Origin: Acinetobacter populi
GTDB lineage: Bacteria > Pseudomonadota > Gammaproteobacteria > Pseudomonadales > Moraxellaceae
NCBI RefSeq assembly: GCF_002174125.1
Contig: NZ_NEXX01000006.1
Location: 124,001 to 188,000, forward strand
Reading direction: 5' to 3'
DNA: 64,000 bases
Shown here one piece after another: positions 1 to 10,633 of this stretch. Made by a program: the position numbers and the translations under genes. Each line of letters starts with the position of its first letter. The stretch's first letter is position 1. Below the pieces are notes generated by a model, which saw nothing but the letters and a program-made list of their open reading frames with translations, had not been told where the DNA came from and did not search any database.

Positions 1-306
1 ATTTGCCGCCACAGTCTTGCTTTGTAACAGATTAAAATGCTGAAAAATCATCCCAATATTGGCACGTTCATGGCGCAGTGCAGCAGCATCAAGTTGTGTC
101 AGATCCTGACCATTGATGATTACCTGCCCGGCTGTCGGTCTTTCCAGTAGATTGATCAACCGAACCAAGGTACTTTTCCCGGCACCGCTATAACCAATAA
201 TGCCAAAAATACAGCCTTCTGGAATGTCCAAATTCACCTGATCCAGTGCATGTAAGGTCTGGCCTTTCAGCTGATAATCTTTAGATATATTTTTAAATTG
301 AATCAT
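1..306 (-). CDS. metN: MetN, methionine ABC transporter ATPase (N-terminal part)
   Basis: This is the N-terminal 102 residues of the ATP-binding subunit of the D/L-methionine importer MetNIQ; the gene runs off the left edge. Translating the minus strand from the ATG at 306 gives a Walker A motif (GYSGAGKST, about residues 38-46) and a Q-loop (MIFQHFNLL) typical of MetN. The encoded protein would energise uptake through the inner-membrane permease MetI, which is not in the window and presumably follows. It lies 74 bp downstream of metQ on the same strand, so metQ-metN is likely one transcript with the binding-protein gene first. The assignment rests on the motifs and the metQ neighbour. Confidence 0.9.
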   Translation of the reverse strand, partial: MIQFKNISKDYQLKGQTLHALDQVNLDIPEGCIFGIIGYSGAGKSTLVRLINLLERPTAGQVIINGQDLTQLDAAALRHERANIGMIFQHFNLLQSKTVAAN

Positions 307-380
307 ATCGCTTGAACTGTTGAAAAAAGAAGAAACAGCTAAAGCTTCCCTCTAGCTGTTTCAGTTATAGAATTATAGAA

Positions 381-1247
381 CTAGTTGGTGCCTGTAAGAT
401 AGCTTACTGGTTCATTTACATCGACCTTGGTACCGCCAAAATGTTCATCAACATATTTTTTCACAGCATCGGTATGATATAAACCACCCAGTTTTTGTAA
501 TGTCGGATCATTCTGACGCGATTCGGCAGCCGCCAGTACATTGACATTCAATTTGGTACTTTGATCAATCGGCTCATAATATACTGCATCTTTGAGGACG
601 TTCAAACCGCCTTCCATTGCCAATGTATTACCCAGCACAATCGCATCAACATCATCTTTAACACGAACTGCGGTAGCCATCTGAATCGGCTTAATCACCA
701 ATTTTTTGGCATTGGCAGTAATATCGGCAGGTGTGCCTTTTACAGGGTCAAAACCGTCTTTTAGGCTAAGTAAACCAGCACTTTGTAGTAACAACAAGGC
801 GCGGGATTCATTCGCACCATCATTGGGAATGGCAATGGTTGCCCCTTGTGGAAACTGATCAATGGCTTTGTATTTGCTGGAATAAATCCCCATTGGTTCA
901 AGATAAGTGGTAGACACAGGTGCTATTTTGTCTTTATTGGCAGCGTTATATGCAACCAGATATGCATACGACTGGAATGCATTGGCATCAACTTCTTTAT
1001 TGGCTGCCGCAGTATTCATGGCAACATAATCGGTAAAGTTTTTCACTTCCAGCTTGATGCCAGCTTCTTTGGTTTCTGGCAAAGTTGCAATATAACGCCA
1101 GATATCGGCATCCGAACCAGTAGATGCCAGTACCACAGTTTGTAGTCCATCTGTGGTTGCCTTGTCTTGTGTCGCTGTTTCCGGTTGTTTGCCACATGCT
1201 GTCAGCAATACCGATGCACTTAAGAAAAGACCAATTAGTTTTTTCAT
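381..1247 (-). CDS. metQ: MetQ, methionine-binding lipoprotein
   Basis: This is a 288-residue substrate-binding lipoprotein of the NlpA/MetQ family that delivers methionine to the MetNI transporter. The N-terminus is a lipoprotein signal (hydrophobic stretch ending LLTAC, with Cys18 as the lipidated residue), so it should be anchored in the periplasm. Family features include the early TGSDADIWRYIA segment and the internal IAIPNDGANESRALLLLQSAGL block that lines the ligand cleft. The start at 1247 has a good AAGGTAA ribosome site just upstream. The 362-bp upstream region should hold the promoter; no SAM riboswitch or Met-box was recognised. Confidence 0.93.
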   Translation of the reverse strand: MKKLIGLFLSASVLLTACGKQPETATQDKATTDGLQTVVLASTGSDADIWRYIATLPETKEAGIKLEVKNFTDYVAMNTAAANKEVDANAFQSYAYLVAYNAANKDKIAPVSTTYLEPMGIYSSKYKAIDQFPQGATIAIPNDGANESRALLLLQSAGLLSLKDGFDPVKGTPADITANAKKLVIKPIQMATAVRVKDDVDAIVLGNTLAMEGGLNVLKDAVYYEPIDQSTKLNVNVLAAAESRQNDPTLQKLGGLYHTDAVKKYVDEHFGGTKVDVNEPVSYLTGTN

Positions 1248-1609
1248 AGGATTACCTTAAAATGGAATTCTTGTTTAATTGTTTGACACACTAAACATGA
1301 GAAAGAAAATGGTTTATAAAAATGGGCTTAGCACCACAATTTTCAAATCAAAACGAAAATATGAGGTCCTAAAAATGTCGCCATCATAGCAATAAATATA
1401 AATCTGTTATAGTGGAGAATCTTTTCCGACAATTTTGTCACAAGTGTTTTTGTGGCCTTATGTATATAAATCACCCAAAACAGCTGATCTTGCAGAGAAA
1501 ATCAGTGTTTTAGATATTATTTTGATGATTTTTAGCGCCATCTTTATCAATTTTTCTGCGATTAACAGCAGGATTTATTATAAATTCTCAATGCCGCTAA
1601 GTGCCTTAT
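1248..1609. other. Intergenic region between metQ and bioA
   Basis: This stretch of 362 AT-rich bases must carry the metQ promoter and the 3' end of the bioA transcript. I see no strong hairpin with a T-run and no convincing gene. A short open frame on the plus strand (about 1435-1629) has no ribosome site and runs into the bioA 3' end. Confidence 0.5.
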
Positions 1610-2935
1610 TTAATCGGTCAGTGCAATAGAACGTACAATTTTTTTCACTGCCGATAATAAAATGTCTAATTCCTGTGCATCAATAATATAGGGAGGCATG
1701 ATATACACCAGTTTCCCAAACGGACGAATCCAGATACCCAGTGTCAGACACTGCTGCTGAATCTCTGCCATATCCACGGACTGACGCATTTCGACCACAC
1801 CGATCGCACCCAGTACCCGCACATCCGCCACCTGTGGCAAAGCAGCAAGTTCACTTAAGGAAGATTGAATCTGCGCCTGAATCTGCATGATTTTGCCTTG
1901 CCAGTCCTGTGCCCGTAAGACCTGAATCGACTTTAACGCCACTGCACATGCCAGTGGATTGGCCATAAAGGTCGGACCATGCATAAATGCGCCAGGTACA
2001 CCCTGACTAATGGTTTCAGCTACATGATCAGTGGTTAGTGTGGCAGATAATGTCATATAACCACCAGTTAAGGCTTTACCGATGCACATGATATCTGCTT
2101 CGATACCGGCATGTTCACAGGCAAACATTTTACCGGTACGACCAAAACCGGTCGCGATTTCATCCAGAATAAGTAAAACCTGATACCGTTTGCACAGCGC
2201 AGCCACTTGCCGTAAATATTCGGGATGATACATACGCATACCACCAGCACCCTGTACAATCGGCTCAACAATAAACGCAGCAATAGACTGATGATGCTGT
2301 TTAAGAATCTGTTCTACGGGTTCAATATCCTGTGGCAGCCATTCACCATCAAAACGCGATTGCGGCGCTGGGACAAAAAAGCGTTGTGGCAAGCTACTCC
2401 CAAAAATATGATGCATGCCTGTGACAGGATCGCACACCGACATCGCATTCCATGTATCGCCATGATAGCCAGAGCGTGTGGTAATAAAATTGGTTTTCTT
2501 ATTTTTGTCTGGTGTAAATCCATTGTTTGTTGAACTGTTCTTTGCTGACCCTGATTTTGATGACCAAAACTGCACTGCCATTTTTAAGGCCACTTCAACA
2601 GCAACCGATCCTGAATCGGCATAAAAAATCTTGCTCAGATGTTGCGGCACAATCTCCAATAATTGCTTGCCTAAATCAATTGCAGGTTGATGCGTCAGAC
2701 CACCAAACATGACATGCGCCATAGATTTTAATTGATGCTCAATTGCCTGATTTAACTGCGGATGATTATAGCCATGAATCACACACCACCACGACGACAT
2801 CCCATCTATCAGGCGTTCACCGCTATCTAGTTCAAGATATACACCCTGTGCAGACTTGACTTTAAACGTCGGTAAAGGGTCAATCATGGAAGTATAAGGA
2901 TGCCAAAGATGCTGATGGTCAAAAGGGTCGTGCAT
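1610..2935 (-). CDS. bioA: BioA, adenosylmethionine-8-amino-7-oxononanoate aminotransferase
   Basis: This 441-residue PLP enzyme transfers an amino group from S-adenosylmethionine to 7-keto-8-aminopelargonate to make 7,8-diaminopelargonate in biotin synthesis. Diagnostic BioA sequence is present: LWHPYTSM at the N-terminus, [49 protein letters not shown], the [13 protein letters not shown] metal/PLP region, the Schiff-base lysine in [11 protein letters not shown] and [13 protein letters not shown]. About 16-20 extra polar residues (roughly 135-155, rich in Ser, Asn and Lys) sit between the VQFW and TTRSGYHGD segments, where the E. coli protein has a short turn. No other bio gene is adjacent, so bioA appears monocistronic here; its promoter faces that of the peroxiredoxin gene. 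Confidence 0.95.
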   Translation of the reverse strand: MHDPFDHQHLWHPYTSMIDPLPTFKVKSAQGVYLELDSGERLIDGMSSWWCVIHGYNHPQLNQAIEHQLKSMAHVMFGGLTHQPAIDLGKQLLEIVPQHLSKIFYADSGSVAVEVALKMAVQFWSSKSGSAKNSSTNNGFTPDKNKKTNFITTRSGYHGDTWNAMSVCDPVTGMHHIFGSSLPQRFFVPAPQSRFDGEWLPQDIEPVEQILKQHHQSIAAFIVEPIVQGAGGMRMYHPEYLRQVAALCKRYQVLLILDEIATGFGRTGKMFACEHAGIEADIMCIGKALTGGYMTLSATLTTDHVAETISQGVPGAFMHGPTFMANPLACAVALKSIQVLRAQDWQGKIMQIQAQIQSSLSELAALPQVADVRVLGAIGVVEMRQSVDMAEIQQQCLTLGIWIRPFGKLVYIMPPYIIDAQELDILLSAVKKIVRSIALTD

Positions 2936-3039
2936 AATAAATCGATCAAAAACAGAATCGCGATAGTTTTACATATTTAAGCCCGCAGTCCTATGGCAAA
3001 ATGACCTGTTGTATCTCAACGAATAATTTTTATAATTTG

Positions 3040-3074
3040 AGAAATTATTTCTGCTATGATGAGAATAATTCCGA
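3040..3074 (+). promoter_or_regulatory. Candidate operator upstream of peroxiredoxin gene
   Basis: A perfect 13-bp palindrome (AGAAATTATTTCT, 3040-3052) is followed by a Fur-box-like string (TGAGAATAATTCCGA, 3060-3074) that fits the 7-1-7 Fur pattern at about 10 of 14 informative positions. Both lie within 45 bp of the peroxiredoxin start and between the divergent bioA and prx genes. The reading as a metal or redox operator is only suggestive. Confidence 0.25.
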
Positions 3075-3083
3075 TTTAAACCT

Positions 3084-3659
3084 ATGGTTCCAACAATGAT
3101 AAAAAATATATGTTGTGCAATTTCAATCGCCGTGCTGTCAATAACGACCAGTTCCAGTTTCGCCGAAAACTCCCTTCTTAAACCCAGTCAGGAAGGGCAG
3201 AAACAATGGGTGGGACAACTCGCGCCGGCCTTCAAATTACAGGATCAAAACCAGAAATGGCATGAACTAAAAGACTATAAAGGCAAATGGGTGGTTTTAT
3301 ACTTTTATCCTAAGGATAATTCGCCAGGTTGTACCCAAGAAGCCAAACAATTTAAAGAACTTTATCCGCAATTTTTAAAATCCAATGCAGTGGTATTAGG
3401 CGCAAGTTTGGATGATGTCAAATCTCATCAGGTATTTTCTGAAAAATTGGGTCTACCCTTTCCCATTCTTGCAGATTCAGATCACCAGCTCGCAGAAAAA
3501 CTCGGTATCGTCCGAAATCTGGGGATTGCCAAAGTTGCCAAACGTGAAAGTTTCTTAATCGATCCGCAAGGTGTGGTGGTTTATCATTATAGTAGTGTTA
3601 ATACCCAGACTCATGCTGATGAAGTACTGAAAGATATTCAAAAATTACAGAAAAAGTAA
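3084..3659 (+). CDS. Exported PrxQ/Bcp-type peroxiredoxin
   Basis: This is an AhpC/TSA-family thiol peroxidase of the Bcp/PrxQ group with an N-terminal signal peptide (hydrophobic core, then SSFA before the mature part), so it probably acts in the periplasm against peroxides. The peroxidatic cysteine is in YPKDNSPGCTQEA (Cys83). The resolving cysteine found five residues later in many PrxQ proteins is replaced by lysine (Lys88), so this is probably a 1-Cys enzyme or uses another reductant. The fold motifs GKWVVLYFYPKD and FPILADSDHQLAEKLG are clear. The ATG at 3096 is an alternative start; neither has a strong ribosome site. A bidirectional terminator separates it from the convergent ferritin gene. 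Confidence 0.88.
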   Translation: MVPTMIKNICCAISIAVLSITTSSSFAENSLLKPSQEGQKQWVGQLAPAFKLQDQNQKWHELKDYKGKWVVLYFYPKDNSPGCTQEAKQFKELYPQFLKSNAVVLGASLDDVKSHQVFSEKLGLPFPILADSDHQLAEKLGIVRNLGIAKVAKRESFLIDPQGVVVYHYSSVNTQTHADEVLKDIQKLQKK

Positions 3660-3675
3660 AAATACACAGCAAAGA

Positions 3676-3701
3676 AAAAGGTCGGCAATTGCCGACCTTT
3701 T
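3676..3701. terminator. Bidirectional terminator between prx and ferritin genes
   Basis: The stem AAAAGGTCGGC / GCCGACCTTTT with an AATT loop is perfect, with A-runs and T-runs on either side, so it can end transcripts from both convergent genes. Confidence 0.9.
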
Positions 3702-3714
3702 CATCTCATCACGA

Positions 3715-4179
3715 TTACATTTGTGACTGAATATAGTTTTGTAAACCAACTTTCTCAATCAAGCCTAACTGTTTTTCCAGCCAGTACGTATGATCTTCTT
3801 CGGTATCAGACAATTGCTGACGCAGCATATCACGGCTAATAAAATCGCCATTTTCTTCACACAATTTAATGCCTTTTGCCAGTTTTTCACGCACGTGATA
3901 TTCAAGGGCAAGGTCTGCTTTTAAACAGGACACGACATCTGTACCGACATTAATGTCTTCACGATTCATATTCGGTGTACCTTCAAGAAATAATACACGA
4001 CGAATAATCGCATCGGCATGTGCAGCTTCTTCCTGCATTTCATGATCAATACGTTCGTAAATTTTTGGTAAACCCCAGTCTTCATACATACGGGAATGGA
4101 TCAAATATTGATCGCGAGCAGCCAGTTCGCCACCGATCAACATATTAAGATAGTCTATGACTGCTGGATTGCCTTTCAT
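3715..4179 (-). CDS. ftnA: Bacterioferritin, haem-less FtnA type
   Basis: This 154-residue iron-storage ferritin oxidises Fe(II) at a di-iron centre and stores iron in a 24-mer cage. The ATG at 4179 is chosen because an AGGAG site sits 8 bases upstream; the longer frame from a TTG at 4194 would start inside that site. The ferroxidase ligands expected from E. coli Bfr are present (Glu18, Glu51, His54, a Glu near 93, Glu127, His130). The haem-ligating Met52 is Ala here. From memory the whole protein resembles P. aeruginosa FtnA (PA4235), which also lacks that methionine, rather than the haem-binding Bfr partner. No bacterioferritin-associated ferredoxin gene is adjacent. Confidence 0.92.
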   Translation of the reverse strand: MKGNPAVIDYLNMLIGGELAARDQYLIHSRMYEDWGLPKIYERIDHEMQEEAAHADAIIRRVLFLEGTPNMNREDINVGTDVVSCLKADLALEYHVREKLAKGIKLCEENGDFISRDMLRQQLSDTEEDHTYWLEKQLGLIEKVGLQNYIQSQM

Positions 4180-4544
4180 AATATTGCTCCTCAATTTTCA
4201 AGTATTATGCACTATTCGATGATAATTTAAAAGCCAAAAATGTATTTAAATGTTTGATTTATAATAATTAAAAATGAGAAACAAACGCATTTACACTTTA
4301 TCTCCATGTTGTATTTAAATACTATCTTTTCGTTAAGCTGTTGAATTTATATTCAATAATATGCGTTCTGAAGAGCGAATTTTTTCAATCCTTTCCTCGG
4401 CTTTAGCACTATTTACAAATATTAGCATCTCAAATTCAATATTCCTTGTCAGACGACAGTTTCCTACGCACAATAGAAACCATGATCAATATTTTAGTTT
4501 GTATTATTTCTTGTTGCTTTCTCGATTAAAAAGGAAATTCAAAT
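4180..4544. other. Divergent promoter region of ferritin and SDR genes
   Basis: These 365 very AT-rich bases must hold both promoters. No operator was recognised; in particular I see no good Fur box. An open frame starting at 4361 on the plus strand overlaps the start of the next gene in another frame and has no family resemblance. Confidence 0.5.
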
Positions 4545-5606
4545 ATGACAATTGTGGATCAATCCAAGCCTATTCTGGTCACAGGTGCAACAGGCTATGT
4601 CGCAGGATGGATCATTGCCAATCTGTTAAATCAGGGCTATACCATCCATGCCACAGTGCGTAATCCCGAAAATAGAAAAAGTATTGAACACTTAATTGAT
4701 ATTGCTGCGCGATCTTCAGGTGCTATTCATTTTTTTAAGGCCAATTTACTACAGCCACAAGATTTTGATGCAGCCATGCACGGCTGTGAAATTGTCATTC
4801 ATACTGCTTCGCCTTTTGTGGTGAGCAATTATAAAGATGCGGTAAAAGATATTATTGAGCCGGCAATTCAGGGGACCAAAAATGTTCTGGAATCGGCAAA
4901 CCGGACAGAAAGCGTCAAGCGAGTTGTATTAACCTCAAGTATTGCGGCAACTTATGGTGATGCCATCGAAATTTTAGGCAAAACCAATCATTGTTTTGAT
5001 GAAAATGACTGGAATAACACGAGCAATAAAGACCACCAGCCTTATCCTTATTCCAAAGTTGCAGCTGAACGTGAAGCCTGGAAAATGCAATCAGAACAAA
5101 GTCGATGGAATCTGGTTTGTATTAACCCTGCACTGGTGATGGGACCCTCTTTAACTGCCAATACACAATCAGGTAGTGTTGAGGTTTTACAGCAGTTTGG
5201 TGATGGCACGACACTGGCAGGTGTACCGCCAATGTGGAATGGTATTGTTGATGTTCGAGATGTGGCCGATGCCCATATTGCCGCCGCATTTACACCGGAT
5301 GCCCGTGGCCGTTATATCATCAGCGGTGGTACATTAAGCCTGTTAGAAATGGGGAAAATCTTAAAATCTCATTTTGGTGGTCGCTATCCGTTTCCACGTT
5401 TTGAAGTACCTAAAGCATTATTTACCTTGGTTGCGCCTTTGTTTGGATTAACTCGGCAATTTGTCAAACTGAATATGGGCTATCCTATTTATTTTAATAA
5501 CAAACGTAGTATCGATGAGTTAGGGATTCAGTATCGTGATATTCATCAAAGTGTGATTGAGCATTTTCAGCAATTAATTGATGATGGTATTGTGAAAAAA
5601 CGCTAA
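4545..5606 (+). CDS. Extended SDR, dihydroflavonol-4-reductase-like aldehyde/ketone reductase
   Basis: This is a 353-residue NAD(P)-dependent extended short-chain dehydrogenase of the dihydroflavonol-4-reductase / cinnamoyl-CoA-reductase-like group. The Rossmann motif is TGATGYVAGW (about residues 13-22), the next conserved block is VIHTASPF, and the catalytic Tyr-x3-Lys is in YPYSK near residue 165, preceded by the VVLTSSIAA serine segment. An AAGGAA ribosome site precedes the ATG. Bacterial members usually reduce aldehydes or ketones with broad specificity; the natural substrate is unknown. It stands alone, followed by a hairpin and then by the tannase-like gene, so a link to plant phenolics is possible but unproven. 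Confidence 0.85.
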   Translation: MTIVDQSKPILVTGATGYVAGWIIANLLNQGYTIHATVRNPENRKSIEHLIDIAARSSGAIHFFKANLLQPQDFDAAMHGCEIVIHTASPFVVSNYKDAVKDIIEPAIQGTKNVLESANRTESVKRVVLTSSIAATYGDAIEILGKTNHCFDENDWNNTSNKDHQPYPYSKVAAEREAWKMQSEQSRWNLVCINPALVMGPSLTANTQSGSVEVLQQFGDGTTLAGVPPMWNGIVDVRDVADAHIAAAFTPDARGRYIISGGTLSLLEMGKILKSHFGGRYPFPRFEVPKALFTLVAPLFGLTRQFVKLNMGYPIYFNNKRSIDELGIQYRDIHQSVIEHFQQLIDDGIVKKR

Positions 5607-5629
5607 TTCTTTTTCCCTTTCCAATACAA

Positions 5630-5658
5630 ATACAGCGATGCCTTGGCGCTCGCTGTAT
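5630..5658 (+). terminator. Hairpin downstream of SDR gene
   Basis: A perfect 9-bp stem (ATACAGCGA / TCGCTGTAT) has a loop that itself contains GCC-TT-GGC, giving a strong compound hairpin 23 bases after the stop codon. Only a weak T-rich tract follows. Confidence 0.6.
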
Positions 5659-5852
5659 CGTTTCAACATTTATTTTAAACTTTATTCTATCGATAAAAAT
5701 CCTCAAACAAATAATGGTCAAACGGATAACCTGCACATTCTCTTCATCATTCAAGGAATTTAACAATACTTTGCCTACATTTTTATTTTGTAAGTTAAAT
5801 TATGATTAACAAAACTTGATCTATTCTTTTAACGTTTTTATCGGGGCATAGA

Positions 5853-7463
5853 ATGACGCACGCAAAAAAATCCCTCTTGATGCTCAGTTTACTGGGTAGC
5901 GGTTTATTCACTGGCTGTAATACCACTTCACTCCAGCAAAGTTCTAATCTATCTTCCTCTACTGTAAGCAAATACTCTCTTGATTTTAATCCACAAAATT
6001 ATAGTGTCCAGTCTGTTGAAGTTGATGGAAAAAAGATTGCTGTCCGTGCTTATGAAAATATTGTGTATGTTGCAAACCCTGTAGATACCGATTATCAAAT
6101 CATGAACATTTATATTCCCGAAGATTATTTTCATGATAAAAGTATCGGGGCATATAATGCGGCAACTGCACCGATCTTTTTTCCTAATCAGGTCGGTGGC
6201 TATATGCCTGGCAAACCTGCAACACTCAATGGCCGTGGTGGAATGGGCGGTGGCATGCCACCAATGTCCTCTCGCGACAACACAGCAGGCCAGACCAATA
6301 CACAAACAAATAGATCAGGTTCACAGACAAATAGTGTTGCAACCGCATTATCACGAGGTTATATCGTCGCTTCGGCAGGCGCTCGTGGACGTACTACACA
6401 AAATGCTCAGGGCATCTATACAGGTAAGGCGCCCGCTGCCATTGTAGATCTTAAGGCAGCGGTCAGTTATTTACATTTTAATGATGCCCGTATGCCGGGC
6501 GATGCCAATAAAATCATTTCAAATGGAACCAGTGCAGGTGGTGCATTATCTGCGTTACTGGGTGCTACCGGAGATCATCCGGAATATCGTCCATATCTCA
6601 CAGCATTGGGTGCAGCACCTGCATCAAATGCCATTTTTGCAGTATCGGCCTATTGTCCAATCAGTAATCTGGATCATGCCGACAGTGCCTATGAATGGCA
6701 ATTTAAAGGAATCAATACCTATAAAAATATTAAAATGTCCATGCTGGACTATAATGTCCAACGTCAAACAAGCGATGGCACACTTACTTCCGACCAGATT
6801 CAATATTCACAGCTCTTGGCACAGACTTTTCCTGCTTATCTCAATGGTCTAAAACTACATGATACACATCAGCAATTATTACAACTAGATACACAGGGTG
6901 AAGGTAGCTTCAAAAATTACGTCAAACAATTTGTAATTAATTCTGCCCAAAAAGCACTGGCTCAAGGTACCGATCTATCCGTTTTTAGCTGGTTAACAGT
7001 TAAGGATGGTAAAGTCGTTGATCTTGATTTCGATCAATATCTGCATTATCTGGGACGTATGAAAACACCGGGTGCATTTGATGGTAGAGATTTAAGTACA
7101 GGTGAAAATCAGTTGTTTGGTACAGAAAAAATTGATAAACAGCATTTTACTGATTTTGCACAAACACATAATAATGCTGCCAATGCGACCCAGGCAGATG
7201 CCCAAATAGTAAAACTAATGAATCCTAATCCTTATATTGGTCTGGCACAATCCAATACAGCCAGTCATTGGCGTATCCGTCATGGCAGTAAAGACAGTGA
7301 TACATCACTTGCTATACCGGTAATTTTGGCGACGCTACTGGAAAATAAAGGTTATGACGTAGATTTTGCTCTGGCATGGGATAAACCACACAGTGGAGAT
7401 TACGACTTAACCGAATTATTTAGCTGGATGGATCAGATTAGCCAACAAACTTCTAAAAAATAA
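5853..7463 (+). CDS. Tannase-like (subtype B) alpha/beta-hydrolase lipoprotein
   Basis: This 536-residue secreted esterase carries a lipoprotein signal (LFTGC, Cys22). The fold is alpha/beta-hydrolase with the nucleophile in SNGTSAGGA (Ser227), a late Asp in HGSKDSD (about 481-483) and a His in DKPHSGDYD (about 513). This spacing and the GTSAGG elbow match subtype B bacterial tannases, which hydrolyse gallate esters of tannins. A Gly/Met/Gln/Asn-rich, low-complexity insert (about residues 127-162) interrupts the N-terminal part. The product is probably anchored in a membrane facing the periplasm or outside. It appears to be a single-gene unit with its own terminator. The substrate could be another phenolic ester. 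Confidence 0.8.
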   Translation: MTHAKKSLLMLSLLGSGLFTGCNTTSLQQSSNLSSSTVSKYSLDFNPQNYSVQSVEVDGKKIAVRAYENIVYVANPVDTDYQIMNIYIPEDYFHDKSIGAYNAATAPIFFPNQVGGYMPGKPATLNGRGGMGGGMPPMSSRDNTAGQTNTQTNRSGSQTNSVATALSRGYIVASAGARGRTTQNAQGIYTGKAPAAIVDLKAAVSYLHFNDARMPGDANKIISNGTSAGGALSALLGATGDHPEYRPYLTALGAAPASNAIFAVSAYCPISNLDHADSAYEWQFKGINTYKNIKMSMLDYNVQRQTSDGTLTSDQIQYSQLLAQTFPAYLNGLKLHDTHQQLLQLDTQGEGSFKNYVKQFVINSAQKALAQGTDLSVFSWLTVKDGKVVDLDFDQYLHYLGRMKTPGAFDGRDLSTGENQLFGTEKIDKQHFTDFAQTHNNAANATQADAQIVKLMNPNPYIGLAQSNTASHWRIRHGSKDSDTSLAIPVILATLLENKGYDVDFALAWDKPHSGDYDLTELFSWMDQISQQTSKK

Positions 7464-7475
7464 TAATGATTGATC

Positions 7476-7504
7476 ATCAGAGGATAAAATATTTGTCCTC
7501 TGAT
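7476..7504. terminator. Terminator between tannase-like and DUF2799 genes
   Basis: The 9-bp perfect stem ATCAGAGGA / TCCTCTGAT has an 11-base AT loop and sits between two convergent genes. Confidence 0.75.
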
Positions 7505-7525
7505 CATTTATAACGTGACAATACA

Positions 7526-8077
7526 TTAACGAAAACTATTTTTCAGTGCTTCCAGCTGAACTTGTGCCTGTTTCAATTCATCATAGTATCTTTCCAGCTC
7601 ACGAGATTTGGAAATACGATCCTGCATCAGTTTTTCTTTTTTGGCTTTATCGTCTTCTTTAATCAATTGATCATCCAGACGATCAATATCCTGTTTGGTA
7701 TATTTGATACTTTGCTGGGTTTGATAATAATTGGAAGCCACCTGATGATAGGGTTTTACCTTGGTATAATTCGGCTCAGGACAGGCACTAATACTGCCAC
7801 TACCCGTTAAAGATAAATTAAAAATATTTTCTGGCTGACAATATTGTTGAATACTTTGGGCATATGCTTGCTGATATTGCTGAATTTTTGTAGCAGAAAT
7901 ATTCACCCCTTGTTTGCTACAACTGTCTTGACGTGATTCAGCACGACTCGTATATCCTTTTAAGGCATCCTGTGAACCCAACGCTGCCCAATTGGCTGTT
8001 TGACACTCACTGGCCGTCATGGTCTGACAGGCCGATAAAAGCAATGGACTGATCAAAAGCAATATAGTTTTTTTCAT
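7526..8077 (-). CDS. DUF2799-type lipoprotein
   Basis: This is a small envelope lipoprotein (183 residues) with a lipobox LLSAC. The ATG at 8077 has a GGGGAA ribosome site; a longer frame to 8128 would overlap ligA and has none. After the signal, the segment ECQTANWAALGSQDALKG with nearby conserved cysteines matches the DUF2799 family, whose function is unknown. The C-terminal half is strongly charged and heptad-like (about residues 120-180), suggesting a coiled coil. It starts 10 bases after the ligA stop, so the two are probably cotranscribed without an obvious functional link. Confidence 0.82.
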   Translation of the reverse strand: MKKTILLLISPLLLSACQTMTASECQTANWAALGSQDALKGYTSRAESRQDSCSKQGVNISATKIQQYQQAYAQSIQQYCQPENIFNLSLTGSGSISACPEPNYTKVKPYHQVASNYYQTQQSIKYTKQDIDRLDDQLIKEDDKAKKEKLMQDRISKSRELERYYDELKQAQVQLEALKNSFR

Positions 8078-8087
8078 ATATGTTCCC

Positions 8088-10145
<2,058 letters not shown>

Positions 10146-10173
10146 TTAAACATATTGTTCATAAAAAATTAAT

Positions 10174-10566
10174 TTACATCATAAAAATTAAATTAACCGT
10201 AATGAGATGGATCAAAGTGACTATCAATGCAAATAAGAATGAAATACTCAACTTACTTTTGATAGAAATCGAAGATTGTATATGTCTAAAAATTATTATA
10301 TTTATAGAAATAAATAAAAATATAAAATACAATTTTACTGAATGCTTCTCAAAATAACCTAAAAACAATGAAAATATTACATAAAATCCAAATCCTCCAA
10401 CGATAGAAAAAATAATATTTTTATTTGAGATATTAATTTCGACATTCAGATATTTATTAATTAAACTCTTAATAACTCTGCAAATACACACTAAATAAAG
10501 AATATATATAAAAAGGAATCCTATTGATATCAATGCAATTAAACCAAAAGGAGGAGCAACGGTCAT
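10174..10566 (-). CDS. Small hydrophobic membrane protein, unknown
   Basis: I do not recognise this 130-residue protein. It has about four hydrophobic segments (residues roughly 8-30, 48-70, 78-95 and 108-128) separated by short Lys/Asn-rich links, so it should be an integral inner-membrane protein. Codon use is far more AT-rich than in ligA or yqiK on either side, with many ATA and TTA codons. It lies between the yqiK terminator and ligA on the same strand, starts without a strong ribosome site and has no recognisable promoter. It may be a recent acquisition or a lineage-specific orphan; expression is uncertain. Confidence 0.5.
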   Translation of the reverse strand: MTVAPPFGLIALISIGFLFIYILYLVCICRVIKSLINKYLNVEINISNKNIIFSIVGGFGFYVIFSLFLGYFEKHSVKLYFIFLFISINIIIFRHIQSSISIKSKLSISFLFALIVTLIHLITVNLIFMM

Positions 10567-10601
10567 ATTCAGATCTCTATCTTAAATAAATATTTAAAAA
10601 A

Positions 10602-10620
10602 AAGCCTCACGACGAGGCTT
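10602..10620 (-). terminator. Rho-independent terminator of yqiJ-yqiK operon
   Basis: The stem AAGCCTC / GAGGCTT has a 5-base loop and, read on the minus strand, is followed by a run of eight T. It lies 14 bases after the yqiK stop. Confidence 0.9.
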
Positions 10621-10633
10621 CTTATTTTACCGG

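Noticed and set aside
1435-1629. Open frame of 64 codons on the plus strand between metQ and bioA
   Set aside because: No ribosome site, no family resemblance, and it runs into the bioA 3' end.
4361-4663. Open frame of 100 codons before and across the SDR start
   Set aside because: It overlaps the SDR gene in another frame, whereas the SDR start has a clear AAGGAA site and a Rossmann motif.
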